Shown: positions 38,392 to 47,667 of the stretch, piece by piece
How positions within the stretch are numbered: the stretch's first letter is position 1
Layout of the letters: every line of letters begins with the position of its first letter
DNA from: Streptomyces hygroscopicus
GTDB lineage: Bacteria; Actinomycetota; Actinomycetes; Streptomycetales; Streptomycetaceae
Direction of reading: 5' to 3'
Length of the DNA stretch: 64,000 bases
Assembly (NCBI RefSeq): GCF_026168105.1
Contig: NZ_LBMW01000008.1
Span: 1-64,000 of the forward strand
Made by a program: the position numbers and the translations under genes
The notes under the pieces: model-generated
What the model saw: only the letters and a program-made list of their open reading frames with translations
Databases searched by the model: none
Told to the model about the DNA's origin: nothing

Positions 38392-38555
38392 AAGGGCCGT
38401 CCCGTAATCCCCGGCGGGCGCACGACGACAGCTACGGCACCTCGCTGCGTTGTCGGATCGACCGAATACGCCCAGTAGGAGGACGACCCTCCGCCTTGCG
38501 ATGCACCGCATCTGACGCCGCGCGCCGATCCACCGGGGATTACGGGACAGCCCTT
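38392..38555. mobile_element. MITE-like element with 23-bp terminal inverted repeats
   Basis: 164 bp. The left end (38392-38414, beginning AAGGGCCGTCCCGTAATCCC) and right end (38533-38555) are complementary with a single mismatch. The interior has no coding capacity. The size, ends and lack of a transposase fit a miniature inverted-repeat element moved in trans. The right end supplies two of three bases of the stop codon of the NYN-domain gene. No clear target duplication is visible. Confidence 0.8.
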
Positions 38556-38952
38556 AGCCGCGACCCGCCGGCGGTTCCTCGTCCCGCACCGTGCGGGGGC
38601 CCGTGACCTCGGCGCCCAGTTCGCTCACCCGGCGCCGCAGCTCGCGGTCCGCCGTGACGACCAGCACTGGACGGCTCCCGGCCTCCGCGACCAGCTCGAC
38701 GATGCGGTCGTCGCCGCTGCCGGGTGCCGCCTCCACCCGGACTCCGGGCACGGACTCCACCCCGCGTGCCGCGCCCTCGACCACGAGCACCAGCTCCAAC
38801 GGCCCTTGGCGGCCGGGCAGTCCCTCCCCGGCGTACCGCACGAGCCGGTCCCGCAGGCGCTCCGCGGCGCCCCGCCGGTCCCGCCACCACCCGTCGGGCA
38901 CCGACCCGACCACGTTGGCGGCGTCCACGATCACAAGGGGCGGGGCACTCAT
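38554..38952 (-). CDS. NYN/PIN-like nuclease-fold protein
   Basis: 132 aa. VIVDAANVVGSVPDGWWRDR carries the first conserved aspartate and asparagine; GSGDDRIVELV and VVTADRELRRRVSELG carry the other acidic residues of the NYN/PIN fold, which binds a metal and cuts RNA. Databases have called relatives NTP pyrophosphohydrolase, but the pattern is NYN-like. The start MSAPPLVIVD at 38952 is preferred over upstream Arg-rich sequence. The TAA stop is formed at the junction with the MITE-like element, so the original C terminus may have been different. Confidence 0.75.
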   Translation of the reverse strand: MSAPPLVIVDAANVVGSVPDGWWRDRRGAAERLRDRLVRYAGEGLPGRQGPLELVLVVEGAARGVESVPGVRVEAAPGSGDDRIVELVAEAGSRPVLVVTADRELRRRVSELGAEVTGPRTVRDEEPPAGRG

Positions 38953-39297
38953 GCTCTCCACCCTCGCACGAGCCCGCCCCACCCGCTCGGCGGTTGCTCG
39001 GAGTGGGGGAGCGGCCCGGACTTCCGCCCTGTCCACCTCCAAGGAGCGCACAGAACCCTGTTCGGCTTCCGGCCGAGGTCGCCGAGGTCGCCGGGGTCGC
39101 CGAATCCCCGAGGTCGCCGAAAGCCAGGGGTGACCGTGCGCACGGAGACGACCGGGAACGGCGCCCGAAGCGCCCCACCAGCAGCACGGAAGGGGCGGAC
39201 CGCACGGAACTTCGCCGTGCGGTCCGCCCCTTCACGGGTGGAACAGGTGGACCGAGCGGTGCGCGAACCGAGTGGACCGCGCTGACCGGGACGGACC
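38953..39297. other. 345-bp gap downstream of the fadA-fadB operon
   Basis: It contains three to four GAGGTCGCC-type direct repeats at about 39075-39118 and a 19-bp perfect hairpin at 39190-39234. No supported gene. Confidence 0.6.
39190..39234 (-). terminator. 19-bp perfect hairpin terminating the fadA-fadB transcript
   Basis: The arms are 39190-39208 and 39216-39234 (GAAGGGGCGGACCGCACGG and its exact complement) with a 7-base loop, 64 bp beyond the fadB stop on the minus strand. Confidence 0.8.
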
Positions 39298-41427
39298 TTA
39301 CGCCGGGACGCTCGCCACGCCCGGGGCCAGGAACTTCTTGCCGTTCACGCGCTCGGAGACGCCCTCGCGGTCCAGGTACGGCGTGATGCCGCCCAGGTGG
39401 AAGGGCCAGCCGGCGCCCGTGATGAGGCAGAGGTCGATGTCCTGGGCCTCGGCGACGACGCCCTCCTCGAGCATCAGGCCGATCTCCCGGGCCACCGCGT
39501 CCAGGACGCGGGCGCGGACCTGCTCGTCGGTCAGGACCGTGTCGCCCTGCTTCAGGAGCGCGGCGACCTCCGGATCCAGCTCCGGCTTGCCGCTGTCGTA
39601 GACGTAGAAGCCGCGCTTGCCCGCCTCGACGACCGCCTTGAGGTTCGGGGAGACCTTGAAGCGGTCCGGGAAGGCCCTGTTGAGGGTCTCCGAGACGTGC
39701 AGGCCGATCGCCGGGCCGACCAGCTCGAGGAGGACCAGCGGGGACATAGGCAGGCCCAGGGGTTCGACCGCCTTCTCGGCGACCTCGACCGGGGTGCCCT
39801 CGTCGATGACGTTCTGGATCTCGCCCATGAAGCGGGTGAGGATGCGGTTGACGACGAACGCCGGGGCGTCCTTCACCAGCACCGCGGTCTTCTTCAGCTT
39901 CTTGGCGACGGCGAACGCCGTGGCCAGCGACGCGTCGTCGGTGTTCTCGCCGCGGACGATCTCGAGGAGCGGCAGCACCGCGACCGGGTTGAAGAAGTGG
40001 AAGCCGACGACCCGCTCGGGGTGCTTCAGCTTCGACGCCATCTCCGTCACCGAGAGGGAGGAGGTGTTGGTCGCCAGGATCGCGTGTGCCGGCGCGACCG
40101 CCTCGACCTCGGCGAACACCTGCTGCTTGACGCCGATCTCCTCGAACACGGCCTCGATGACGAAGTCCGCGTCGGAGAAGCCCTCGGCCTTGTCCAGGAC
40201 ACCGGACACCAGCGCCTTGAGGCGGTTGGCCTTGTCCTGGTTGATGCGGCCCTTGCCGAGCAGCTTGTCGATCTCGGCGTGGACATAGCCCACACCCTTG
40301 TCGATGCGCTCCTGGTCGATGTCCGTGAGGACGACCGGAACCTCCAGGCGGCGCAGGAAGAGCAGGGCCAGCTGGCTGGCCATCAGGCCCGCGCCGACCA
40401 CGCCGACCTTCGTCACCGGGCGCGCCAGGCTCTTGTCCGGGGCACCGGCGGGGCGCTTGCCGCGCTTCTGGACGAGGTTGAACGCGTAGATGCCCGCGCG
40501 CAGCTCGCCGCCCATGATCAGGTCCGCGAGGGCCCGGTCCTCGGCGTCGTAGCCCTGCTGCAGGTCGCCGTTCTTCGCAGCCGCGATGATGTCCAGCGCG
40601 CGGTACGCGGCCGGGGCCGCGCCGTGCACCTTGCCGTCGGCGATGAAGCGGCCGCGCTCGACGGCCTGGTCCCAGGCCTCGCTGCGGTCGATCACCGGGC
40701 GCTCGACCGTGATCTCGCCGTTGAGGACGGACGCCGTCCAGATCAGCGACTGCTCGAGGAAGTCGGCGCCCTCGAAGATCGCGTCGGCGATGCCGAGTTC
40801 GTAGACCTGCGCGCCCTTGAGCTGCTTGTTCTGGTTGAGGGAGTTCTCGATGACGACCGAGACGGCCTTGTCGGCGCCGATCAGGTTCGGCAGCAGCGTG
40901 CAGCCGCCCCAGCCCGGGACCAGACCCAGGAACACCTCGGGCAGGGAGAACGCCGGGAGGGCCGCGGACACCGTGCGGTAGGTGCAGTGCAGGCCGACCT
41001 CGACGCCGCCGCCCATCGCCGCGCCGTTGTAGTACGCGAAGGTGGGGACCGCGAGCGCGGCCAGGCGCTTGAAGACCTCGTGGCCGCCCTTGCCGATGGC
41101 CAGCGCGTCCTCGTGCTTCTTCAGCAGCTCGACGCCCTTGAGGTCGGCGCCGACCGCGAAGATGAACGGCTTGCCGGTGATGCCGACGCCGACGATGTCG
41201 CCGTCGGCCGCCTCCTTCTCGACCTGGTCGATGGCGGTGTTGAGGTTCGCCAGCGACTGGGGTCCGAAGGTGGTCGGCTTGGTGTGGTCGAAGCCGTTGT
41301 CCAGCGTGATCAGGGCGAACCGGCCGGCGCCCGACGGCAGGTCGAGGTGGCGCACGTGCGCCTGGGTCACGACCTCGTCCGGGAACAGCTCGGCCGCACC
41401 CTTCAACAGCTCAGCGGTGGTGCTCAC
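39298..41427 (-). CDS. fadB: Fatty acid oxidation multifunctional protein (enoyl-CoA hydratase/3-hydroxyacyl-CoA dehydrogenase)
   Basis: 709 aa. Residues about 15-330 are a crotonase domain (YNGAAMGGGVEVGLHCTYR). A Rossmann NAD domain follows (VGVVGAGLMASQLALLFLRR), then two C-terminal 3-hydroxyacyl-CoA dehydrogenase domains (FHFFNPVAVLPLLEIVRGE). It carries out the hydration and second oxidation of beta-oxidation. The GTG at 41427 follows GAGGGGG and overlaps the thiolase stop by 4 bp (GTGA), so the two subunits are translated together. Confidence 0.95.
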   Translation of the reverse strand: MSTTAELLKGAAELFPDEVVTQAHVRHLDLPSGAGRFALITLDNGFDHTKPTTFGPQSLANLNTAIDQVEKEAADGDIVGVGITGKPFIFAVGADLKGVELLKKHEDALAIGKGGHEVFKRLAALAVPTFAYYNGAAMGGGVEVGLHCTYRTVSAALPAFSLPEVFLGLVPGWGGCTLLPNLIGADKAVSVVIENSLNQNKQLKGAQVYELGIADAIFEGADFLEQSLIWTASVLNGEITVERPVIDRSEAWDQAVERGRFIADGKVHGAAPAAYRALDIIAAAKNGDLQQGYDAEDRALADLIMGGELRAGIYAFNLVQKRGKRPAGAPDKSLARPVTKVGVVGAGLMASQLALLFLRRLEVPVVLTDIDQERIDKGVGYVHAEIDKLLGKGRINQDKANRLKALVSGVLDKAEGFSDADFVIEAVFEEIGVKQQVFAEVEAVAPAHAILATNTSSLSVTEMASKLKHPERVVGFHFFNPVAVLPLLEIVRGENTDDASLATAFAVAKKLKKTAVLVKDAPAFVVNRILTRFMGEIQNVIDEGTPVEVAEKAVEPLGLPMSPLVLLELVGPAIGLHVSETLNRAFPDRFKVSPNLKAVVEAGKRGFYVYDSGKPELDPEVAALLKQGDTVLTDEQVRARVLDAVAREIGLMLEEGVVAEAQDIDLCLITGAGWPFHLGGITPYLDREGVSERVNGKKFLAPGVASVPA

Positions 41428-42641
41428 TTGTCCCCCTCGAAGTGCGGGTTCTCCCAGATGACCGTCGCGCCCATGCCGAAGCCGACGCACATGGTGGTCA
41501 GGCCGTAACGGACCTGCGGCTGCTCCTCGAACTGGCGGGCCAGCTGCGTCATCAGCCGGACGCCGGAGGAGGCGAGCGGGTGACCGAAGGCGATGGCGCC
41601 GCCGTACTGGTTGACGCGCTCGTCGTCGTCCGCGATGCCGTAGTGGTCGAGGAAGGCCAGGACCTGGACGGCGAAGGCCTCGTTGATCTCGAACAGGCCG
41701 ATGTCGGAGATGGAGAGACCCGCCTTGGCGAGGGCCTTCTCCGTCGCCGGGATCGGGCCGTAGCCCATGACCTCCGGCTCGACGCCCACGAAGGCGTACG
41801 AGACGAGACGCATCTTGACCGGCAGGTCGTTCTCGCGGGCGAAGTCCTCGGACGCGATGATCGAGGCCGTGGCGCCGTCGTTCAGACCGGCCGCGTTGCC
41901 CGCGGTGACCCGGCCGTGGACGCGGAACGGCGTCTTCAGGCCGGCCAGATTCTCCAGCGTGGTGCCCGGGCGCATCGGCTCGTCGGCCGTGACCAGGCCC
42001 CAGCCCGTCTCGCCGGCCTCGGGGTTGGTACGACGGACGGAGATCGGGACCAGGTCCTGCTGGATCTTGCCGTTGGCGTATGCCTTGGCGGCCTTCTCCT
42101 GCGAGCGCACGGCGTACTCGTCGGTCCGCAGCTTGGTGATCTGCGGGTAGCGGTCGTGCAGGTTCTCCGCGGTCATGCCCATGAACAGGGCGGACTCGTC
42201 GACCAGCTTCTCGCTCACGAAGCGGGGGTTCGGGTCCACGCCCTCGCCCATCGGGTGGCGGCCCATGTGCTCGACACCACCGGCGATGACGGCGTCGTAG
42301 GCGCCGAACGCGATGGAGCCCGCCGTGGTCGTCACGGCCGTCAGCGCGCCCGCGCACATACGGTCGATGGAGTAGCCGGGGACGGACTGCGGGAGACCGG
42401 CGAGGATTCCCGCCGTACGGCCGAGGGTGAGGCCCTGGTCGCCGATCTGGGTGGTCGCGGCGATGGCGACCTCGTCGATCTTCTTCGGGTCGAGACCCGG
42501 GTTGCGGCGCAGCAGCTCCCGGATCGCCTTCACGACGAGGTCGTCGGCGCGGGTCTCGTGGTAGATGCCCTTCGGGCCCGCCTTGCCGAACGGGGTGCGG
42601 ACGCCGTCTACGAAGACGACGTCCCTGACGGTACGAGGCAC
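41424..42641 (-). CDS. fadA: Acetyl-CoA C-acyltransferase (thiolase)
   Basis: 405 aa. The acyl-accepting cysteine is in SIDRMCAGALTAV, the second cysteine in TMCVGFGMGA, and NEAFAVQVLAF and FGHPLASSG are conserved. It cleaves 3-ketoacyl-CoA to acetyl-CoA and a shortened acyl-CoA, the final beta-oxidation step. The GTG at 42641 follows GGAGGAG at 7 bases. It is the first gene of the operon; a 16-bp palindrome lies about 44 bp upstream. Confidence 0.95.
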   Translation of the reverse strand: MPRTVRDVVFVDGVRTPFGKAGPKGIYHETRADDLVVKAIRELLRRNPGLDPKKIDEVAIAATTQIGDQGLTLGRTAGILAGLPQSVPGYSIDRMCAGALTAVTTTAGSIAFGAYDAVIAGGVEHMGRHPMGEGVDPNPRFVSEKLVDESALFMGMTAENLHDRYPQITKLRTDEYAVRSQEKAAKAYANGKIQQDLVPISVRRTNPEAGETGWGLVTADEPMRPGTTLENLAGLKTPFRVHGRVTAGNAAGLNDGATASIIASEDFARENDLPVKMRLVSYAFVGVEPEVMGYGPIPATEKALAKAGLSISDIGLFEINEAFAVQVLAFLDHYGIADDDERVNQYGGAIAFGHPLASSGVRLMTQLARQFEEQPQVRYGLTTMCVGFGMGATVIWENPHFEGDK

Positions 42642-42984
42642 GATGGCTCTCCTCCAGGGTGCGGGATGGCACTGCTGCGATGCGCTGAGCGCGCGCTCAG
42701 CTTCATGCTACTTGTGGGTAACCAAGCTGCACAGCCCCGAGGACCCAAGCGGTGAAGGTCACACCGTCGGCGGTGCGCCGGACCCCGGGTATCGAGGATC
42801 TTGGCGTGATCTCGACGTCGCCGTACCGCTACCGGGACGCCTTCGGCGCGCACCGGGGAAACATCCCGGCGGGCGGCGAAGCGGTTCCGGACGTGTGCGC
42901 CCCGGATCTGTGCCGCTCCGCCGCTTCGGCGCGGACGACCGGAGAAGAGCCGCATCCGTCGTCCGGCAGAAACGCCCGCGGCGG
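42642..42984. other. 343-bp promoter region of fadA-fadB
   Basis: It carries the fadA promoter and a 16-bp palindrome (42685-42700). A plus-strand open frame from 42752 has Streptomyces-like codon use for about 80 codons but no ribosome site and runs antisense into RNase D, so it is not called. Confidence 0.5.
42685..42700. promoter_or_regulatory. Perfect palindrome upstream of fadA (TetR-type operator candidate)
   Basis: CTGAGCGCGCGCTCAG is self-complementary over 16 bp and lies 44 bp before the fadA start. TetR-family regulators of fatty acid genes commonly bind such sites; the regulator is not in the window. Confidence 0.5.
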
Positions 42985-44259
42985 TCAAGCACCCACGGAC
43001 ACGGCCGTCACCAGTACCGGCGTCACCTGGTCGACCTGCCACGGCCGCGCCCCGTGCCGCGCGAGAGCGGCGCCCACCGACTCGGCGTCGGCGGACTTCG
43101 GCGGCTCCCAGCACAGCCTCCGCACCGTATCCGGAGCGATCAGGTTCTCCTGCGGCATGTTCAGCCGCTCGGCCAGTGCCGACACCGCGGCCCGCGCCGC
43201 CGACAGCCGTGCCGCGGCCGCCGGGTCCTTGTCGGCCCACGCGCGCGGCGGAGGGGGCCCGGTCACCGGCTGGCCCGGCTGCGGCAGCTCGGCCTCGGGC
43301 AGCACCTTGGCGCGGTCGATCGCGGCCTGCCACTGCTCCAGCTGGCGCCGACCCATGCGGTGCCCGAAGCCGGCGAGCGCCGCCAGGGCGTGCACGTTCG
43401 CCGGGAGGGCCAGCGCGGCCTCGATGATCGCCGCGTCCCCGAGAACCTTGCCCGGCGAGACGTCCCGGCGCTGCGCGATGCGGTCCCGGGTCTGCCACAG
43501 CTCCCGCACGGCCGCCATCTGCCGGCGGCGGCGCACCTTGTGCATTCCGGACGTACGGCGCCAGGGGTCCTTGCGCGGCTCCGCCGGCGGCGCGGAGGCG
43601 ATCGCCTCGAACTCCTGATGGGCCCACTCCAGCTTGCCCTGCCGGTCCAGCTCCTTCTCCAGGGCGTCCCGCAGGTCGACGAGCAGCTCGACGTCCAGGG
43701 CCGCGTAGCGCAGCCACGGCTCGGGCAGGGGCCGTGTCGACCAGTCGACGGCGGAGTGGCCCTTCTCCAGGACGAAGCCCAGGACGCCCTCCACCATGGC
43801 GCCGAGCCCCACCCGGGGGAACCCGGCGAGCCGCCCGGCGAGCTCGGTGTCGAACAGACGGGACGGCATCATGCCTATTTCGCGCAGGCACGGCAGGTCC
43901 TGGGTGGCGGCGTGCAGCACCCACTCCACACCGCCGAGCGCCTCGCCCAGGCCGGACAGGTCGGGGCAGGCCGCGGGGTCGATCAGCGCGGTGCCGGCGC
44001 CCTCGCGGCGCAGTTGCACCAGATAGGCGCGCTGGCCGTAGCGGTAGCCGGAGGCTCGTTCGGCGTCGACGGCCACGGGGCCGGTGCCAGCGGCGAAGGC
44101 GGCGATCGCCTCGGCGAGCGAGGCCTCGTCGGCGATCACGGGCGGCACGCCGTCTCGCGGCTCGAGCAAGGGGATCGGCGCCGCTTCGAGGTCGTCCGGA
44201 GGGGCGCCTCCGGTGGTTCGCAGTGGGCTGTCTGCTGCGGTCTCTTGGGCGTCGGTCAC
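42985..44259 (-). CDS. rnd: Ribonuclease D (DEDDy 3'-5' exonuclease with HRDC domains)
   Basis: 424 aa. Exonuclease residues: Asp/Glu in VAVDAERASGYRYGQRAYLV, Asp in LHAATQDLPCL, and Tyr/Asp in RYAALDVELLVDLRD. HRDC-type helical domains follow from about residue 225. It trims the 3' ends of tRNA precursors and other structured RNAs. The GTG at 44259 has only a weak ribosome site (TTGACAG), and the upstream frame offers nothing better. Confidence 0.9.
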   Translation of the reverse strand: MTDAQETAADSPLRTTGGAPPDDLEAAPIPLLEPRDGVPPVIADEASLAEAIAAFAAGTGPVAVDAERASGYRYGQRAYLVQLRREGAGTALIDPAACPDLSGLGEALGGVEWVLHAATQDLPCLREIGMMPSRLFDTELAGRLAGFPRVGLGAMVEGVLGFVLEKGHSAVDWSTRPLPEPWLRYAALDVELLVDLRDALEKELDRQGKLEWAHQEFEAIASAPPAEPRKDPWRRTSGMHKVRRRRQMAAVRELWQTRDRIAQRRDVSPGKVLGDAAIIEAALALPANVHALAALAGFGHRMGRRQLEQWQAAIDRAKVLPEAELPQPGQPVTGPPPPRAWADKDPAAAARLSAARAAVSALAERLNMPQENLIAPDTVRRLCWEPPKSADAESVGAALARHGARPWQVDQVTPVLVTAVSVGA

Positions 44260-44475
44260 CTGTCAAGGGTATCTGTGGATGGAGTACGCCCGCCGACGGA
44301 ACGTTCCGTCGACGGGCGGTGGAGGGGCGCAATCCAGTCACGTCTCACTTGGGGCGGCGGGGGATTCGGGTGTGCGCGGTCCATCGGGGGGCGCACCGGG
44401 GCCGAGGGAGTCCCTGATCCGGGTCGGCAGCGGCTCGTTGCGGACGCGGAGCAGGGGGCGGCAGTGGGATACGGG

Positions 44476-45138
44476 TCAGTGGATGATGCCGGTTCGCAGG
44501 GCCACCGCCACCATCCCGGCGCGGTCGCCGGTGCCGAGCTTGCGGGCGATGCGGGCGAGGTGGCTCTTGACGGTCAGCGCGGACAGCCCCATGGAGACGC
44601 CGATCGCCTTGTTCGACTGGCCCTCGGCGACCAGGCGCAGCACCTCGACCTCGCGGCCCGACAGCTCGCGGTAGCCGCCCGGGTGGCTCGGGGCACCCGG
44701 GGGGCGGCGGTGCAGGCGCGCGGCGGCGGCGCCGATGGGGGCGGCGCCGGGCCGGGTGGGGAGTCCGACGTTGGTGCGCGTGCCGGTGACGACGTAGCCC
44801 TTGACGCCGCCCGCCAGGGCGTTGCGGACCGCGCCGATGTCGTCGGCGGCGGACAGGGCGAGACCGTTGGGCCACCCCGCGGCGCGGGTCTCCGAGAGGA
44901 GGGTGAGGCCGGAGCCGTCGGGTAGGTGGACGTCGGCGACGCAGATGTCGCGCGGGTTGCCGATACGGGGTCGGGCCTCCGCGATCGACGACGCCTCGAT
45001 GACGTCGCGCACTCCGAGGGCCCACAGGTGGCGGGTGACGGTGGAACGGACGCGTGGGTCGGCCACGACGACCATGGCGGTCGGCTTGTTGGGGCGATAG
45101 GCGACCAGGCTTGCGGGCTGCTCGAGGAGAACGGACAC
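44476..45138 (-). CDS. Orphan LuxR-type response regulator
   Basis: 220 aa. The receiver domain (about 20-125) has the phosphoacceptor aspartate in VADVHLPDGSGL, serine in ALSA and lysine in GGVKGY, but only one acidic residue at the usual Asp-Asp metal site (VVADPRV). After a Pro/Arg-rich linker comes a LuxR/NarL DNA-binding domain (LSGREVEVLRLVAEGQSNKA). No histidine kinase lies next to it. The GTG at 45138 has AGGAGG just 4 bases away, an unusually short spacing. Confidence 0.88.
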   Translation of the reverse strand: MSVLLEQPASLVAYRPNKPTAMVVVADPRVRSTVTRHLWALGVRDVIEASSIAEARPRIGNPRDICVADVHLPDGSGLTLLSETRAAGWPNGLALSAADDIGAVRNALAGGVKGYVVTGTRTNVGLPTRPGAAPIGAAAARLHRRPPGAPSHPGGYRELSGREVEVLRLVAEGQSNKAIGVSMGLSALTVKSHLARIARKLGTGDRAGMVAVALRTGIIH

Positions 45139-45482
45139 CAGGCCTCCTGGAGGGGGTGCGGGTGCGGGACGGGGCCGGCTCTGGGGATGAAGCCGAGACG
45201 AACCGTGCTTTCAAGGTCACAGTCGTCTTCGGCACCAAACTCGTGCTCCTTTAGAGAATGATCACGATTTGGTGAGTAACAATCCGTGCAATTCGGACGC
45301 GCGAGCGATCAACCGAAGATCGAATCGGTTCGCTCCGTTGTCGATATGCGGCTGAAAGTGGCCGTATCGACAAAGAGATGGCAAGAAACGTCAACCTCGA
45401 ACTGACGAGGGGCGCTGCGGGACGGGCACGCGGCACCGCCCCTCGTCGGAGTGGGCCGGAAGATGCGGAAGGCGCGGTGGCG
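45139..45482. other. 344-bp gap upstream of the response regulator
   Basis: It contains an AT-richer block at about 45245-45400, the likely response-regulator promoter, and the DUF3000 terminator. On the minus strand AAAGGAG (45246-45252) precedes a TTG at 45238 that opens LVPKTTVTLKARFV; this frame overlaps the regulator in a different register and may be a short leader peptide. Confidence 0.5.
45404..45447 (-). terminator. Terminator after the DUF3000 gene
   Basis: GACGAGGGGCG (45404-45414) pairs with CGCCCCTCGTC (45437-45447), 36 bp beyond the stop, with a 22-base loop. Confidence 0.65.
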
Positions 45483-46151
45483 TCAGCGGGACTGGGGCCC
45501 CCGGCGCTGCGGCAGGGTCACCACCGAGGTGTCGCCCGGGGCCGCCGGGGGCAGGCCGGCCACCTGGGACAGCAGGTCGCACCAGGAGGCCAGGTGGGCG
45601 GCCGTGTCCGGGACACCGCCGACACCTTCGCGGGGCGTCCAGGAGGCACGGATCTCGATCTGTGAGGCGGCCGGGCGTGCGGCGAGTCCGCCGAAGTAGT
45701 GCGAGCTCGCGCGGGTGACGGTGCCGCTCGGCTCGCCGTACGCCAGTCCGCGGGACTGGAGCGCGCCGGTCAGCCAGGACCAGCACACCTCGGGCAGCAG
45801 TGGGTCGGCGGCCATCTCCGGTTCGAGTTCCGCGCGCACGAGCGTGACCAGACGGAAGGAGCCCTGCCAGGCGTCGTGCCCGGCCGGGTCGTGCAGCAGG
45901 ACGAGACGTCCGTCGGCCAGGTCCTCGTCCTCCTGGACGACGGCCGCCTCCAGCGCGTACGTGAACGGGGCGAGCCGCTGCGGGGGACGTGTCGGCTCGA
46001 TCTCGATCTCCGGCCGCAGCCGCGCGGTCCGTAGCGCGTCGACCGCGGTGCGGAACGGCAGCGGAGCCGTCTCCGTCCCATTGGGGTCCCCCTCCTCCGC
46101 GTCGTCCATTCCGCCAGCGCCGTCCGTCGGTTGTCCCTGAGCCGCAGCCAT
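45483..46151 (-). CDS. DUF3000 domain protein
   Basis: 222 aa. The body from about residue 30 (PFRTAVDALRTARLRPEIEI) to the end matches the actinobacterial DUF3000 family, of unknown function. It is soluble and without signal or membrane segments. The ATG at 46151 has no clear ribosome site; an in-frame ATG at 46109 (MDDAEEGDPNG) is a possible alternative. It is divergent from hemE, a neighbourhood that I recall as conserved in Streptomyces. Confidence 0.85.
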   Translation of the reverse strand: MAAAQGQPTDGAGGMDDAEEGDPNGTETAPLPFRTAVDALRTARLRPEIEIEPTRPPQRLAPFTYALEAAVVQEDEDLADGRLVLLHDPAGHDAWQGSFRLVTLVRAELEPEMAADPLLPEVCWSWLTGALQSRGLAYGEPSGTVTRASSHYFGGLAARPAASQIEIRASWTPREGVGGVPDTAAHLASWCDLLSQVAGLPPAAPGDTSVVTLPQRRGPQSR

Positions 46152-46450
46152 GCGGGGAAGGTTAAGGGGAAGAAAGCGATTTCGCAGGTAGAGACACCCT
46201 TTGCCGTCGGCCTCCGGCGGTTTGGCCGGGAACCGCGCGGGGTGGCTGTGGGCGCTGCCGTCGGGGGTGCGAACGGGCGCCCGCTCGCCAAGGGGAATCG
46301 GATCGAGCGGCGGCCGCGGGTCGCCCGTGACCGGTCGCGTTCCGCGGCGGAGCCGCGCGAGGTCACGGCCCCGCGCCCCTCGGGGCGCTCCTGCCGGGCC
46401 GCCACCGCCCCCGGAGTCCGCTGTCCGTGCGGCGTGCGAGACTTCTTGGC

Positions 46451-47518
46451 GTGAGTGTCAATGACCGCCCCGCGACGGGCCAGCCGACAGCGACGTACGA
46501 CTCCGCCTTCCTGAAGGCGTGCAGGCGCGAGCCGGTGCCGCACACACCGGTGTGGTTCATGCGGCAGGCCGGACGCTCCCTGCCCGAGTACCGCAAGGTG
46601 CGCGAGGGCATCCCCATGCTCGAGTCCTGCATGCGGCCCGAGTTGGTCACCGAGATCACGCTGCAGCCCGTACGCCGGCACGGCGTGGACGCGGCGATCT
46701 ACTTCAGCGACATCGTCGTCCCGCTCAAGGCCATCGGTCTCGACCTCGACATCAAGCCCGGCGTCGGCCCCGTCGTCGAGCAACCGATCCGCTCCCGCGC
46801 CGACCTGGCCCGCTTGCGCGACCTGACCCCCGAGGACGTCTCGTACGTCACGGAGGCCGTCCAGTTGCTCACCGCCGAGCTGGGCGAGACACCGCTGATC
46901 GGTTTCGCGGGCGCGCCCTTCACGCTGGCGAGCTACCTCATCGAGGGCGGCCCCTCGCGCACGTACGAGCACACCAAGGCGCTCATGTACGGTGACCCGC
47001 AGCTGTGGGCCGACCTGGTGGACCGGCTCGCGGACATCACGGCCGCTTTTCTGAAGGTCCAGATCGAGGCGGGCGCCTCGGCCGTCCAGCTCTTCGACTC
47101 CTGGGCCGGTGCCCTCGCTCCCGCCGACTACCGCCGCTCGGTCATGCCCGCCTCGGCCAAGGTCTTCCGGGCCGTCGAAGGGTACGGCGTTCCCCGCATC
47201 CACTTCGGTGTCGGCACCGGCGAGCTCCTCGGGCTGATGGGCGAGGCCGGCGCGGACGTCGTCGGTGTCGACTGGCGCGTCCCGCTCGACGAGGCGGCCC
47301 GCCGCGTCGGTCCGGGCAAGGCCCTCCAGGGCAATCTGGACCCGGCGGTCCTCTTCGCCCCGACGGAGGCCGTCGAAGCCAAGACGCGCGAGGTGCTGGG
47401 CGCCGCCGCCGGACTCGAGGGCCACGTCTTCAACCTCGGCCACGGCGTGATGCCCTCCACCGACCCGGACAGCCTCACCCGGCTCGTGGAGTACGTCCAC
47501 GCGCAGACGGCGCGCTGA
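46451..47518 (+). CDS. hemE: Uroporphyrinogen decarboxylase
   Basis: 355 aa. It removes four carboxyl groups from uroporphyrinogen III to make coproporphyrinogen III. N-terminal signature [16 protein letters not shown]; catalytic aspartate region [16 protein letters not shown]; conserved [17 protein letters not shown] and C-terminal [14 protein letters not shown]. The GTG at 46451 ([10 protein letters not shown]) is chosen on N-terminal family length; its ribosome site is weak. Its product feeds the coproporphyrin route completed by the cgoX-hemQ pair 3 kb away. Confidence 0.95.
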   Translation: MSVNDRPATGQPTATYDSAFLKACRREPVPHTPVWFMRQAGRSLPEYRKVREGIPMLESCMRPELVTEITLQPVRRHGVDAAIYFSDIVVPLKAIGLDLDIKPGVGPVVEQPIRSRADLARLRDLTPEDVSYVTEAVQLLTAELGETPLIGFAGAPFTLASYLIEGGPSRTYEHTKALMYGDPQLWADLVDRLADITAAFLKVQIEAGASAVQLFDSWAGALAPADYRRSVMPASAKVFRAVEGYGVPRIHFGVGTGELLGLMGEAGADVVGVDWRVPLDEAARRVGPGKALQGNLDPAVLFAPTEAVEAKTREVLGAAAGLEGHVFNLGHGVMPSTDPDSLTRLVEYVHAQTAR

Positions 47519-47525
47519 CGCCCCT

Positions 47526-47584
47526 TCCTCTTTTTACGGCTCCGGTTCGCCTTCGGTTTTTACGGCTCCGGTTCGCCTCCGGCG
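47526..47584. repeat. Direct repeat after hemE
   Basis: TTTTTACGGCTCCGGTTCGC occurs twice (about 47531 and 47557) followed each time by CTTCGG or CTCCGG. The T-runs are unusual in this GC-rich sequence and might end the hemE transcript. Confidence 0.6.
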
Positions 47585-47667
47585 CGCCCCTTCGGCTCAC
47601 TCGCCGTCCAGCGCGTCCCTGCGGCTCCTCCGCCGTCCCGCGCGTCCTCCTGCCGTGCGCCTGCGGC

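Noticed and set aside
42752..42990. Plus-strand frame (MKVTPSAVRRTPGIEDLGVI) before RNase D
   Set aside because: Codon use is passable, but there is no ribosome binding site and the frame continues antisense through the RNase D gene.
43734..44417. Plus-strand Arg-rich frame antisense to RNase D
   Set aside because: It overlaps a clear RNase D gene and has the composition of a shadow frame.
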